The position numbers were made by a program, and so were the translations under genes. Shown piece by piece: positions 8,807-16,009 of a stretch of DNA of 39,175 nt (positions are counted from its first letter, which is position 1; each line of letters starts with the position of its first letter). This DNA is from Mycobacterium scrofulaceum (GTDB lineage Bacteria > Actinomycetota > Actinomycetes > Mycobacteriales > Mycobacteriaceae), in contig NZ_LZJW01000124.1 of the NCBI RefSeq assembly GCF_001667885.1, positions 1 to 39,175 on the forward strand, read 5' to 3'. Below the pieces are notes generated by a model. It had not been told where the DNA came from and made no database searches. It saw nothing but the letters and a program-made list of their open reading frames with translations.

Positions 8807-9712
8807 TTACCGGGCGGTGCCGGCGGCGGGCGGGAGGAACGGCGATTGCTGCGGCGGCAGCAGCTGCACCGGTGCCTGCGGCATCGGAAGTTGCTGAGTG
8901 GGCAGCTGCTGGACCGGCGCCTGCTGCACCGGCATCCGCTGCACCGGCGCCTGCTGCAGCGGGGCCTGCGGTAGCGGGGCTTGCTGCACCGGCGCTTGCT
9001 GCAACGGGAGCTGCCCGGACTGCTGCTGCAGCGGGGCCTGCTGCACGGGCGCCTGTTGCGTCGGCAGTTGCTGCAGCGGCGGTTGCTGCAATGGGGTTTG
9101 CTGCACCGGGGCTTGCTGCGTCGGGAGTTGCTGCGCCGGTGGCTGCTGCACCGGGGCTTGCTGCGCCGGGACCTGCGTGGGAGCCTGCTGCGGCAGCTGC
9201 TGGACCGGCGCCGGCTGAACCCCGAGGACGCGGACCAGGTAGGGGGCCATGCCGTTGGCGCGCACCGGCGACACCTGGACGACGTCGCCCACCTCGAGCA
9301 TCTGGTTGTTACCCAGGTACATCGCGACGCTCTGCGTGCCCTCGGGACCGTAGAAGATCATGTCGCCCTTTTGCGCCTGCTGCGGCAGCACCTTCTGGCC
9401 GACCTTGTAGATCGCCCCGGACGAGCGCGGCAGCTTGATGCCGGCGCCGGCGTACGCGTACTGCATCAGGCCCGACGCGTCGAAGCCGACGGTGTTGATG
9501 CCCGTCCCGGTGCCGCGGGTCGGTCCGTTGATCCCGCCGCCGGCCCAGGAGAACGGCACGCCGCGCTGCGACAGCCCGCGCGCGATCACCACGTCGGCGG
9601 CCTGCTGATAGTCCATCGGCCGGATGCCCGGGTCGGCGGAAGCGACCACGGGCGCGGCCATCGGCGCCGCCAGGATCGCCAAACCGATCGCGAAGGCGTA
9701 GATGCGTTTCAT
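8807..9712 (-). CDS. ripD: RipD-type non-catalytic NlpC/P60 protein with Pro/Gln repeat tail
   Basis: This is a secreted peptidoglycan-binding protein. A signal peptide (residues 1-26, cleavage near ASA-D) precedes an NlpC/P60 domain (about 33-165). The catalytic Cys of FDCSG is Ala79 (FDASG) and the catalytic His is replaced by Ser128 (TQSVAMYLG). M. tuberculosis RipD is known to carry the same kind of substitutions and to bind rather than cut peptidoglycan. Residues about 166-301 are a low-complexity tail built from repeats such as APVQQ, APLQQ and LPTQQ. The tail is much longer than I expect for the 230-residue-class M. tuberculosis protein. AGAGG upstream of the ATG supports the start. 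It is a single-gene transcript ended by the hairpin at 8739-8776. Confidence 0.92.
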   Translation of the reverse strand: MKRIYAFAIGLAILAAPMAAPVVASADPGIRPMDYQQAADVVIARGLSQRGVPFSWAGGGINGPTRGTGTGINTVGFDASGLMQYAYAGAGIKLPRSSGAIYKVGQKVLPQQAQKGDMIFYGPEGTQSVAMYLGNNQMLEVGDVVQVSPVRANGMAPYLVRVLGVQPAPVQQLPQQAPTQVPAQQAPVQQPPAQQLPTQQAPVQQTPLQQPPLQQLPTQQAPVQQAPLQQQSGQLPLQQAPVQQAPLPQAPLQQAPVQRMPVQQAPVQQLPTQQLPMPQAPVQLLPPQQSPFLPPAAGTAR

Positions 9713-10024
9713 TGTCTTGGCCTCTCAGGGGCTCACTGGCCTCAGCGCGGTGACTTCACGCGTCCGCCGCCGATCCATGACTGGGCGACAGCCTCCCCGT
9801 TGGGACCGACGCCGCTGCATGACACTTGCGGATGTGAACAGCGGTCCTGTTTCACATCAGTCACTGCAGCCACTCTGACAACAGAAGTTGTTAGCCGCCA
9901 GGGCCCGGCGGGATTTTTTGTCGTAACGTGACCGGACGGTGACTGGGCGGCCCAAATCCTGGTGCGCAGTTGTGATTTCGGTCTCAGTCGGGCGGGCGTC
10001 GCCCGCGCCGCTAAGCCGGCGCGG
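9713..10024. promoter_or_regulatory. Upstream region of ripD
   Basis: The 312 bases between ripD and the next minus-strand gene hold no credible gene. They contain an inverted repeat (9831-9858), a GTGAC-N6-GTGAC direct repeat (9928-9943, period 11, preceded by GTAAC at 9923) and an AT-richer patch around 9911-9925. Cell-wall hydrolase genes in mycobacteria are often under complex control, so a long regulatory region is reasonable. I looked for the conserved core of a ydaO/c-di-AMP riboswitch and did not see it. Confidence 0.5.
9831..9858. promoter_or_regulatory. Inverted repeat upstream of ripD
   Basis: GATGTGAA and TTCACATC form a perfect 8-base inverted repeat separated by 12 bases. It contains TGTGA and TCACA, the half-sites of CRP-type operators, but the spacer between these (14 bases) is longer than the usual 6. 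It lies about 120-145 bases upstream of the ripD start. The cognate regulator is not known. Confidence 0.4.
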
Positions 10025-10477
10025 CTACGCCCAATAGCGTTCGCTGAAGACCGTGAGCAGCGAACCGACGACGGCGCTGAGCAAGGTCAGCGTGAGGGCC
10101 AGGACCGGCCAGAAGGACATGTACCAGCCCTTCAGCAGCGACACGATCGGGCCGAGGACCGCGGCGGCGATCGCGGCCCCGATGCCGCCCCACACGATCG
10201 GGCGGATGTAGTAATCGACGCCGAACGGCACCGGCCCGCACGTCTCGTCGGCGCATACGTGCTCGAGGAAGCCGAAGAGCCGGTCCGGCCACGCCGTCGC
10301 GGTGGCCAGAACGAGGAGCAGGGCCAGCAGCGCGACGGTGCAGGCGACGTCCCACGGCGCCAGCCGCACCCGGATCACCCGCGGCGCTTCGTCGTCGTAA
10401 TTGGCCAGCAGCGAATGCGTCGTCGCGGTCGAAGGGGTGCCCGCAGCGGGTTCACCGGGCGTGTTCGGCGTAGCCAT
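10025..10477 (-). CDS. Small membrane protein (Rv1567c position)
   Basis: This 150-residue protein has a polar Thr/Ala/Pro-rich N-terminus (1-40) and about three membrane helices ([56 protein letters not shown]). Cys residues in CADETCG between the first and second helices could form a disulfide. Its place between ripD and bioA matches Rv1567c of M. tuberculosis, a conserved hypothetical membrane protein. An in-frame TTG sits one codon upstream; I chose the ATG at 10475-10477. No function is known to me. It diverges from bioA across 62 bases. Confidence 0.75.
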   Translation of the reverse strand: MATPNTPGEPAAGTPSTATTHSLLANYDDEAPRVIRVRLAPWDVACTVALLALLLVLATATAWPDRLFGFLEHVCADETCGPVPFGVDYYIRPIVWGGIGAAIAAAVLGPIVSLLKGWYMSFWPVLALTLTLLSAVVGSLLTVFSERYWA

Positions 10478-10525
10478 CAAACCCCATGCTCCCCGATGGG
10501 CGGCCGTTATGCGACTTGGCTGCTT

Positions 10526-10531
10526 TACCCT
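10526..10531 (+). promoter_or_regulatory. Candidate -10 for bioA (near-leaderless start)
   Basis: TACCCT matches TANNNT and ends 8 bases before the bioA ATG (10540). That spacing puts the transcription start at or within two bases of the start codon, consistent with the leaderless transcripts common in mycobacteria. No Shine-Dalgarno sequence precedes this ATG, in agreement. Confidence 0.5.
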
Positions 10532-10539
10532 CGATCACT

Positions 10540-11844
10540 ATGCCCGCGGCGAGCGCCGGGTTGACCCCCGAGCAGATCAGCGCGATCGACGCCGCGCACC
10601 TGTGGCACCCGTACAGCACCATCGGCAGCGAAGCCGTCGCGCCGGTGGTCGCGGTCGCCGCGCGGGGCGCCGTCCTGACGCTGATCCGGGACGGCGAGCC
10701 GATCGAGGCGCTCGACGCGATGAGCTCGTGGTGGACCGCGATCCACGGGCACGGCCACCCTGTGCTGGACGCGGCGCTGACCGCGCAGCTGGGCGTCATG
10801 AACCACGTGATGTTCGGCGGGCTCACCCACGAGCCGGCCGCCCGGCTGGCGCAGTTGCTGGTGGACATCACCCCGGCCGGCTTGGACACCGTCTTCTTCA
10901 GCGACTCCGGATCGGTGTCCGTCGAGGTCGCGGTCAAGATGGCGCTGCAGTACTGGCGCAGCCGGGGTCGGCCCGACAAGCACCGGCTGATGACGTGGCG
11001 GGGCGGCTACCACGGCGACACCTTCACACCGATGAGCGTCTGCGATCCCGACGGCGGCATGCACAACCTGTGGACCGACATCCTGGCCCGCCAGGTGTTC
11101 GCCCCGCAGGTCCCGCGCGACTACGACCCCGCCTACAGTGCGGCGTTCGAGCAGCAGCTCGCCGAGCACGCCGGCGAACTGGCGGCCGTCATCGTCGAAC
11201 CGGTGGTGCAGGGCGCGGGCGGGATGCGCTTCCACGACCCCCGCTACCTGCGCGACCTGCGCGAGTTGTGCCGCCGGCACGACGTGCTGCTGATCTTCGA
11301 CGAGATCGCCACCGGCTTCGGCCGCACCGGCGAGCTGTTCGCGGCCGACCACGCCGGGGTGAGCCCGGACATCATGTGCGTGGGCAAGGCGTTGACCGGC
11401 GGGTACGTCACCCTGGCGGCCACGCTGTGCAGCACCGACATCGCGCACACCATCAGCGCCGGCGAGGCCGGCGCGCTGATGCACGGGCCCACCTTCATGG
11501 CCAACCCGCTGGCCTGCGCGGTTTCGGTGGCCAGCGTCGAGCTGCTGCTCGACCAAGACTGGCGCGCGCGGGTCACCGAGATCGCCGCCGGCCTGGCCGA
11601 CGGGCTCGAGCCCGCCCGGGCGCTGCCCGGCGTCATCGACGTGCGGGTGTGCGGCGGGATCGGCGTCATCGAGTGCGCCCGCCCGGTCGACCTGGCCGTC
11701 GCCACCCCGGCGGCCCTGGACCGCGGCGTCTGGCTGCGCCCCTTCCGCAACCTGATCTACGCGATGCCGCCCTACGTCTGCCCGCCGGATGAGATCGCCC
11801 GGATCACCTCGGCGATGGTCGACGTCGCGCGGCTCGTAGCCTGA
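10540..11844 (+). CDS. bioA: Adenosylmethionine-8-amino-7-oxononanoate aminotransferase BioA
   Basis: BioA is a PLP enzyme that moves the amino group of S-adenosylmethionine onto 8-amino-7-oxononanoate (KAPA), giving 7,8-diaminopelargonate for BioD. The N-terminal motif AAHLWHPYS is typical. [13 protein letters not shown] and WRGGYHGDT lie in the substrate and PLP region, and [13 protein letters not shown] contains the PLP-pyridine Asp. The Schiff-base lysine is Lys283 in [10 protein letters not shown], the same number as in M. tuberculosis BioA. The open frame extends to 10486, but the ATG at 10540 gives 434 residues and the family N-terminus, and has a -10 8 bases upstream. The gene begins the bioA-bioF-bioD cluster; its last codons begin the 55-bp repeat. 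Confidence 0.96.
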   Translation: MPAASAGLTPEQISAIDAAHLWHPYSTIGSEAVAPVVAVAARGAVLTLIRDGEPIEALDAMSSWWTAIHGHGHPVLDAALTAQLGVMNHVMFGGLTHEPAARLAQLLVDITPAGLDTVFFSDSGSVSVEVAVKMALQYWRSRGRPDKHRLMTWRGGYHGDTFTPMSVCDPDGGMHNLWTDILARQVFAPQVPRDYDPAYSAAFEQQLAEHAGELAAVIVEPVVQGAGGMRFHDPRYLRDLRELCRRHDVLLIFDEIATGFGRTGELFAADHAGVSPDIMCVGKALTGGYVTLAATLCSTDIAHTISAGEAGALMHGPTFMANPLACAVSVASVELLLDQDWRARVTEIAAGLADGLEPARALPGVIDVRVCGGIGVIECARPVDLAVATPAALDRGVWLRPFRNLIYAMPPYVCPPDEIARITSAMVDVARLVA

Positions 11845-11950
11845 CGGCGCCGACCCGCAGCGCCCGGCAACGCCGCGCTCGCGGTCGCCACTGGGCTGAC
11901 GGTGCCGACCCGCAGCGCCCGGCAACGCCGCGCTCGCGGTCGCCACTAGG
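11841..11950 (+). repeat. Tandem 55-bp repeat, two copies, bioA-bioF junction
   Basis: Two adjacent 55-base units (11841-11895 and 11896-11950) differ at two positions: C to T at unit position 8, and G to A near the end (CACTGGG to CACTAGG). The first unit begins with the bioA stop codon (CTGACGG), and a third CTGA follows the second unit. Short tandem repeats overlapping stop codons in mycobacterial operons resemble MIRU/VNTR elements, so copy number may vary between strains. The second copy's G-to-A change creates the TANNNT hexamer in front of bioF. Confidence 0.9.
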
Positions 11951-11952
11951 CT
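11947..11952 (+). promoter_or_regulatory. Candidate -10 for bioF inside repeat copy 2
   Basis: TAGGCT fits TANNNT and ends 8 bases before the bioF ATG, the same spacing as at bioA. The first repeat copy reads TGGGCT here and lacks the hexamer. A second, near-leaderless promoter for bioF-bioD is therefore possible. Confidence 0.4.
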
Positions 11953-11960
11953 GATCCCCG

Positions 11961-13109
11961 ATGAGGGCACCGATCGAGACTTCCCCGCTGGCCTGGCTGG
12001 AGGCGGTGGAGAAGCAGCGCCGCGAGGCCGGCCTGCGTCGCTCGCTGCGGCCCCGCCCGCCCGTCGCCACCGAGCTCGATCTGGCGTCCAACGACTATCT
12101 GGGCCTGTCCCAGCATCCCGACGTGATCGAGGGCGGCGTGGCCGCGCTGCGCATGTGGGGCGCCGGGGCCACCGGATCCCGGCTGGTCACCGGCGACACC
12201 GAACTGCACCAGCAATTCGAGTCCGAGCTCGCCGAATACGTCGGCGTCTCGGCGGGCCTGCTGTTCTCGTCCGGGTACGCGGCCAACCTGGGCGCCGTCG
12301 TCGGCCTGTCGGGCCGGGGCTCGCTGCTGGTGTCCGACGCCCTCTCGCACGCATCGCTGGTCGACGCCTGCCGGCTGTCGCGGGCCCGGGTGGTGGTCAC
12401 GCCGCACCGCGACGTCGACGCCGTGGAGGCCGCCCTCGGCGCCCGCGACGAGGAGCGCGCCGTCGTCATCACCGAGTCGGTGTTCAGCGCCGACGGCGCC
12501 CTGGCGCCGCTGCGCGAGCTGCACGAGACCTGCCGCCGCCACCGCGCGTTGCTGATCGTCGACGAGGCCCACGGCCTGGGGGTACGCGGTGGCGGTCGCG
12601 GGTTGCTGCACGAACTCGGGCTGGCGGGCGCGTCCGACGTGGTGATGACCACGACCCTGTCCAAGGCGCTGGGCAGCCAGGGCGGCGTGGTGCTCGGACC
12701 GGCCGCGGTGCGGGCGCACCTGATCGACGCGGCGCGGACGTTCATCTTCGACACCGGCCTGGCTCCCGCCGCCGTGGGCGCCGCGCGCGCCGCACTGACC
12801 GTGCTGCGGGCCGAGCCATGGCGACCCGAGGCGGTGTTGCGGCATGCCCGCGCCCTGGCCGAGGCGTGCGACGTTCCCGACGCCCCGCAGTCTGCGGTGG
12901 TGTCGGTGATCCTGGGCGACCCGGAGGTGGCGCTTGCGGCCGCGACCGCCTGCCTGGACGCCGGCGTGAGGGTGGGCTGCTTCCGGCCCCCGACGGTGCC
13001 CGCCGGGACGTCGCGGCTGCGGCTGACCGCGCGCGCGTCGCTGGACGCGGCCGAACTCGGGATCGCCCGTCGGGTGCTCACCGACGTCCTCGCTGCGACG
13101 CGCCCTTGA
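11961..13109 (+). CDS. bioF: 8-amino-7-oxononanoate synthase BioF
   Basis: BioF is a PLP-dependent alpha-oxoamine synthase that condenses a pimeloyl thioester with alanine to give KAPA, CO2 and the free thiol carrier. The 382-residue length is usual for BioF1. Visible sites are [20 protein letters not shown] (glycine-rich, cofactor), [11 protein letters not shown] (the Asp that contacts the PLP ring nitrogen) and the Schiff-base Lys235 in [12 protein letters not shown]. The ATG lacks a clear Shine-Dalgarno sequence but has a -10 8 bases upstream. The stop codon overlaps the bioD TTG start (TTGA), so bioF and bioD are translationally coupled. Confidence 0.95.
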   Translation: MRAPIETSPLAWLEAVEKQRREAGLRRSLRPRPPVATELDLASNDYLGLSQHPDVIEGGVAALRMWGAGATGSRLVTGDTELHQQFESELAEYVGVSAGLLFSSGYAANLGAVVGLSGRGSLLVSDALSHASLVDACRLSRARVVVTPHRDVDAVEAALGARDEERAVVITESVFSADGALAPLRELHETCRRHRALLIVDEAHGLGVRGGGRGLLHELGLAGASDVVMTTTLSKALGSQGGVVLGPAAVRAHLIDAARTFIFDTGLAPAAVGAARAALTVLRAEPWRPEAVLRHARALAEACDVPDAPQSAVVSVILGDPEVALAAATACLDAGVRVGCFRPPTVPAGTSRLRLTARASLDAAELGIARRVLTDVLAATRP

Positions 13110-13786
13110 CCGTCCTGGTCGTCACCGGAACGGGCACCGGGGTCGGCAAGACCGTCGTCACCGCGGCCCTGGCCTGCCACGCCCGCCGGGCCGGCATCGA
13201 CGTGGCGGTCTGCAAACCGGTTCAGACCGGCACCGACGCGGGCGACGACGACCTCGCCGAGGTCGCCCGGCTGTCCGGCGCGACCGAGCTGGCCGGGCTC
13301 GCCCGCTATCCCCAACCGCTGGCGCCGGCCGCCGCGGCCGAACTGGCCGGCGCCGCGCTGCCCACCGGCGACCAGCTGCTGCGGCTCATCGCCGGGCTTG
13401 ACCGCCCGGGGCGGCTGACGCTGGTGGAAGGCGCCGGCGGGCTGCTGGTCGAACTCGCCGCCGGCGGCGTCACCCTGCGTGACCTCGCCGTCGAGCTGGG
13501 CGCCGCGGCGCTGGTCGCGGTCAGCGCGGAACTGGGCACCCTCAACCACACCGCGCTCACTCTGGAAGCGCTTGCCGCGCAAGGTGTTTCGTGTGCGGGG
13601 CTGGTCATCGGCAGCTGGCCGTCCCGGCCGGGGCCGGCGGAGACTTCGAACCGCGTCGCCCTGAACCGGCTGGGTCCGGTGCGGGCCGCCCTGCCGGCGG
13701 GAGCCGGGGCGATGGGCGCGGCGCAGTTCGCGGACATGAGCGCGGCGGCGTTCGACCGCGACTGGGTCACCGCGCTGGTGCGCTGA
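13106..13786 (+). CDS. bioD: Dethiobiotin synthetase BioD
   Basis: BioD uses a nucleoside triphosphate and CO2 to close the ureido ring of 7,8-diaminopelargonate, forming dethiobiotin. The start TTG at 13106 overlaps the bioF stop by four bases and gives a 226-residue protein, the M. tuberculosis length. The P-loop GTGTGVGKT (about residues 8-16), the CKPVQTGT strand with the catalytic Lys (about residue 37), and [11 protein letters not shown] (second phosphate-binding loop) identify the family. The C-terminal third is more variable. The stop codon overlaps the ATG of the following 2H phosphoesterase gene. Confidence 0.95.
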   Translation: MTVLVVTGTGTGVGKTVVTAALACHARRAGIDVAVCKPVQTGTDAGDDDLAEVARLSGATELAGLARYPQPLAPAAAAELAGAALPTGDQLLRLIAGLDRPGRLTLVEGAGGLLVELAAGGVTLRDLAVELGAAALVAVSAELGTLNHTALTLEALAAQGVSCAGLVIGSWPSRPGPAETSNRVALNRLGPVRAALPAGAGAMGAAQFADMSAAAFDRDWVTALVR

Positions 13787-14295
13787 TGGTGCATTCGATC
13801 GAGCTGCTGTTCGACGGCGAGACCGAGGCGACGATCCGTGGGCTATGGGATGCATTGGCGGGCGCCGGGATTCAAAGCCAATCGCCGGCCGGGCGGCCGC
13901 ACGTCACGCTCGCGGTGGCCGACCGCATCGCCGAGGAGGCCGACGCCGCGCTGCGGCCCCTCACCGAGCGGCTGCCACTGCGCTGCGCCGTCGGCGCGTC
14001 ATTGCTGCTCGGACGGTCCAACGCGATCCTGGCCCGGCTGATCGTGCCGACGGCCGAACTGCTCGGCTTTCACGCGGAAGTGCACCGGCTGTGCGGCGAG
14101 TACCTGGCCCCGGCGCCGGCCCCCACCAGCCTGCCCGGCCAGTGGACGCCGCACGTCACGCTGGCCCGCCGCGTCGGCGGGCCGGCGCTGAGCCGCGCGC
14201 TGCGCATCGCGGGGCGGCCCGCCCTCCTCGAGGGCAGCTTCGCCGCCCTGCGGCACTGGAACGGCGAGAAGAAGGTCGACTACCTGATCGGCTAA
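13786..14295 (+). CDS. 2H phosphoesterase / 2'-5' RNA ligase family protein (Rv1571 position)
   Basis: This 169-residue protein carries two H-x-T motifs, PHVTL at His39/Thr41 and PHVTL at His123/Thr125, the paired catalytic signature of the 2H phosphoesterase superfamily. Such enzymes cut or seal 2'-5' or cyclic phosphodiester bonds in RNA or nucleotides; the substrate here is unknown. The length and position match Rv1571. Its ATG overlaps the bioD stop by one base (TGATG), so it is part of the bio transcript, though no role in biotin synthesis is known. Its 3' end overlaps the convergent 450-residue membrane protein gene by four bases. Confidence 0.88.
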   Translation: MVHSIELLFDGETEATIRGLWDALAGAGIQSQSPAGRPHVTLAVADRIAEEADAALRPLTERLPLRCAVGASLLLGRSNAILARLIVPTAELLGFHAEVHRLCGEYLAPAPAPTSLPGQWTPHVTLARRVGGPALSRALRIAGRPALLEGSFAALRHWNGEKKVDYLIG

Positions 14296-15644
14296 CCGCC
14301 GAACAGCAGGTACAGGCCGGTAAACGTGTACCCGACCATGACCAGCATCATCGTCAGCTGGCCGGTGAGCTGGTGGCCGCGGGGAAGCAGCCGTAGCGCC
14401 CTGTCGTGGGCGGCGATCACCGCCAGGATGTGGCCGGTCACCACGCACGCCACCTTGATCCCGGCCAGCACCGGCGGATGGGTGGACAGCACGTAGGCGA
14501 CCTGCTGATGCGCCAGCCCCAGCACGTTCCAGCCGCGGCCGAAGGGGTCGGCCAACGCGAACACGGCCTGCTGCCCGCGCTCGACGAGGTAGGTCAGGTA
14601 GTGGGCGAAGATGTAGCCCACCACGATGGGGATCAGGGAATGCGCCATCTGCCCGGGCAGGGCGCGGCGCTGGTCGCGATCCACGCCGCCCGTCGCTCGT
14701 GCGGCAAGCGAAAACGTCACGGCGACAACGGAAATGAATACGATCAGGCCGAGCGTCCGCAGCAGCGACGACGCCGCCGCCGGCGGCAGGCCCATGGGGG
14801 AGAGCCCATCGGCGAAACCGCGCCACGTCGGCGACGACGAGAAGCTGTCGAACGCGGTGGACCCGAGCAGCACCGCGAGCAGCACCACCACGCCGGGCCG
14901 CACCGGCAGCGACGGCAAATGGTCGAGCGGGTTGCCCACCACGATTCGCCCACTGTCCGCGTTGCGGCGAAACGGCGACAGGCGCGAAACGGCCATGCTG
15001 TACACCCCGAAGGGGTCGGCCCGGGCCAGCCAGCGCTGGCCGCTCAACCAGGCGCCCACCAGCATGGCCGCGGCGTAGACGGCCAGCCACGCCCGCACCC
15101 ACGGCAGCGACGCCGGGTTCGGGCTGGCCAGTTCCATCCAGACGAACGCGAACAGGCCAAGGGCGGCCGGGCGGTAGCCCCACCCTTCGGGGTAGGACAG
15201 CCGCGGGGAGTGCAGGCGCTGCGGCGTGGCGCGGCGGAGCAGCAGATAGACGGTCCGCATCGGCGAGACGACCCGCCAGAACGGCCCGATCAGCAGCGAC
15301 AGCGCCACCAGGCCGACCCACAGCAGGACGTAGAACACGCCGAGCAAGGCGTTGGCCTCCGACCGCGGGCCCCACACCCCGGCCGCCACCGCCCACGCCG
15401 CGAGGATCAGGCCGAGCGCGGCCGCCGTCCACCGCGTCGCCCGCGCGTCGACGACCGCGGTCACCACCGCCGGCAGCGCACGGCCCGGCTTGCCGGGATC
15501 GAACCGGGGCCGCCGCCACGCGAAGGCGACCAGCGCGAAGGTGAACGTCAGCGCCCACGCCGCGCCGACCATCGCGTACATATACGGCACCGGAAGGTCG
15601 CCGGATCCGCCCAGCCCGTGCGCGAGGACCGCGCGGGCACTCAC
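14292..15644 (-). CDS. Polytopic membrane protein of a cupredoxin-linked operon (450 aa)
   Basis: I do not know a function for this family. The protein has about ten hydrophobic helices. It opens with AHGLGGSGDLPVPYMYAMVGAAW; His9 and the GDLPVP stretch look like conserved features of an N-terminal extracytoplasmic segment before helix 1 (about 20-43). Helices follow near 72-92, 98-121, 157-172, 182-201, 251-270 and in the last 160 residues. His residues in or near late helices (GYIFAHYLTYLVERGQQ, LGLAHQQVAYVLSTHPP, VTGHILAVIAAHD) could ligate metal or heme. The GTG start overlaps the lipoprotein stop (GTGA, 15641-15644). As the last of four overlapping or adjacent minus-strand genes it probably acts with the 614-residue protein and the lipoprotein. 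Confidence 0.8.
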   Translation of the reverse strand: MSARAVLAHGLGGSGDLPVPYMYAMVGAAWALTFTFALVAFAWRRPRFDPGKPGRALPAVVTAVVDARATRWTAAALGLILAAWAVAAGVWGPRSEANALLGVFYVLLWVGLVALSLLIGPFWRVVSPMRTVYLLLRRATPQRLHSPRLSYPEGWGYRPAALGLFAFVWMELASPNPASLPWVRAWLAVYAAAMLVGAWLSGQRWLARADPFGVYSMAVSRLSPFRRNADSGRIVVGNPLDHLPSLPVRPGVVVLLAVLLGSTAFDSFSSSPTWRGFADGLSPMGLPPAAASSLLRTLGLIVFISVVAVTFSLAARATGGVDRDQRRALPGQMAHSLIPIVVGYIFAHYLTYLVERGQQAVFALADPFGRGWNVLGLAHQQVAYVLSTHPPVLAGIKVACVVTGHILAVIAAHDRALRLLPRGHQLTGQLTMMLVMVGYTFTGLYLLFGG

Positions 15645-16006
15645 GGCTGGACTTGGATGGTCGCGATCGTGCGGTCCAGGTGGTGCAGCTCCACCTCGAC
15701 GTTGCCGGGCACGTCGACGGCGAACTGGAAGGTTTGATTCGGCGCCGCGGCCACCGGGAACTTGTGGTCGGGCGTCGAGTGCACGTGCAGCTCGTCGGGG
15801 GCGTCACTGGTCACGCGCAGCGTGATCTGTTGGCGCACCTTGGCCTGCAGCGTGGCGTTGGTGGGGGTCACCTGCCCCTTGGCGATGGTGACGTCGACCG
15901 TCGGGCCGGCGGCGGCCGGGGACTGGTTCTGCGAACCCCCGCACGCGATCAGCGCGCACGAAAGGGCCGCCACCCATGCCGCGGCCAGGGCGCTACGCAT
16001 CCCCAT
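15641..16006 (-). CDS. Cupredoxin-like lipoprotein
   Basis: This 121-residue protein begins with a lipoprotein signal peptide whose lipobox LIAC places the lipid-anchored residue at Cys22. The mature part (about 35-121) is an all-beta domain resembling cupredoxin-fold proteins: TLRVTSDAPDELHVHS, then a PVAAAPNQTFQFAV strand, then PGNVEVELHHLDRTIATIQV. Histidines cluster at 74, 76, 81, 108 and 109, and the H-x-H pair 74/76 lies where cupredoxin-like domains often bind copper. There is no conserved Cys-x-x-Met loop of a blue copper site, so a type 2 copper site or a purely structural fold is possible. The ATG at 16004-16006 is 3 bases after the 614-aa gene; a second in-frame ATG two codons later is an alternative. 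Confidence 0.75.
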   Translation of the reverse strand: MGMRSALAAAWVAALSCALIACGGSQNQSPAAAGPTVDVTIAKGQVTPTNATLQAKVRQQITLRVTSDAPDELHVHSTPDHKFPVAAAPNQTFQFAVDVPGNVEVELHHLDRTIATIQVQP

Positions 16007-16009
16007 CGG

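Noticed and set aside
8898..9218. Cys-rich repeat peptide frame on the plus strand
   Set aside because: It is the reverse reading of the Pro/Gln repeat codons of ripD; Cys and Gly arise from CTGCTG-type repeats.
9713..10024. ydaO/c-di-AMP riboswitch upstream of ripD
   Set aside because: Such elements precede some actinobacterial wall-hydrolase genes, but the conserved core segments are not visible on the minus strand here.
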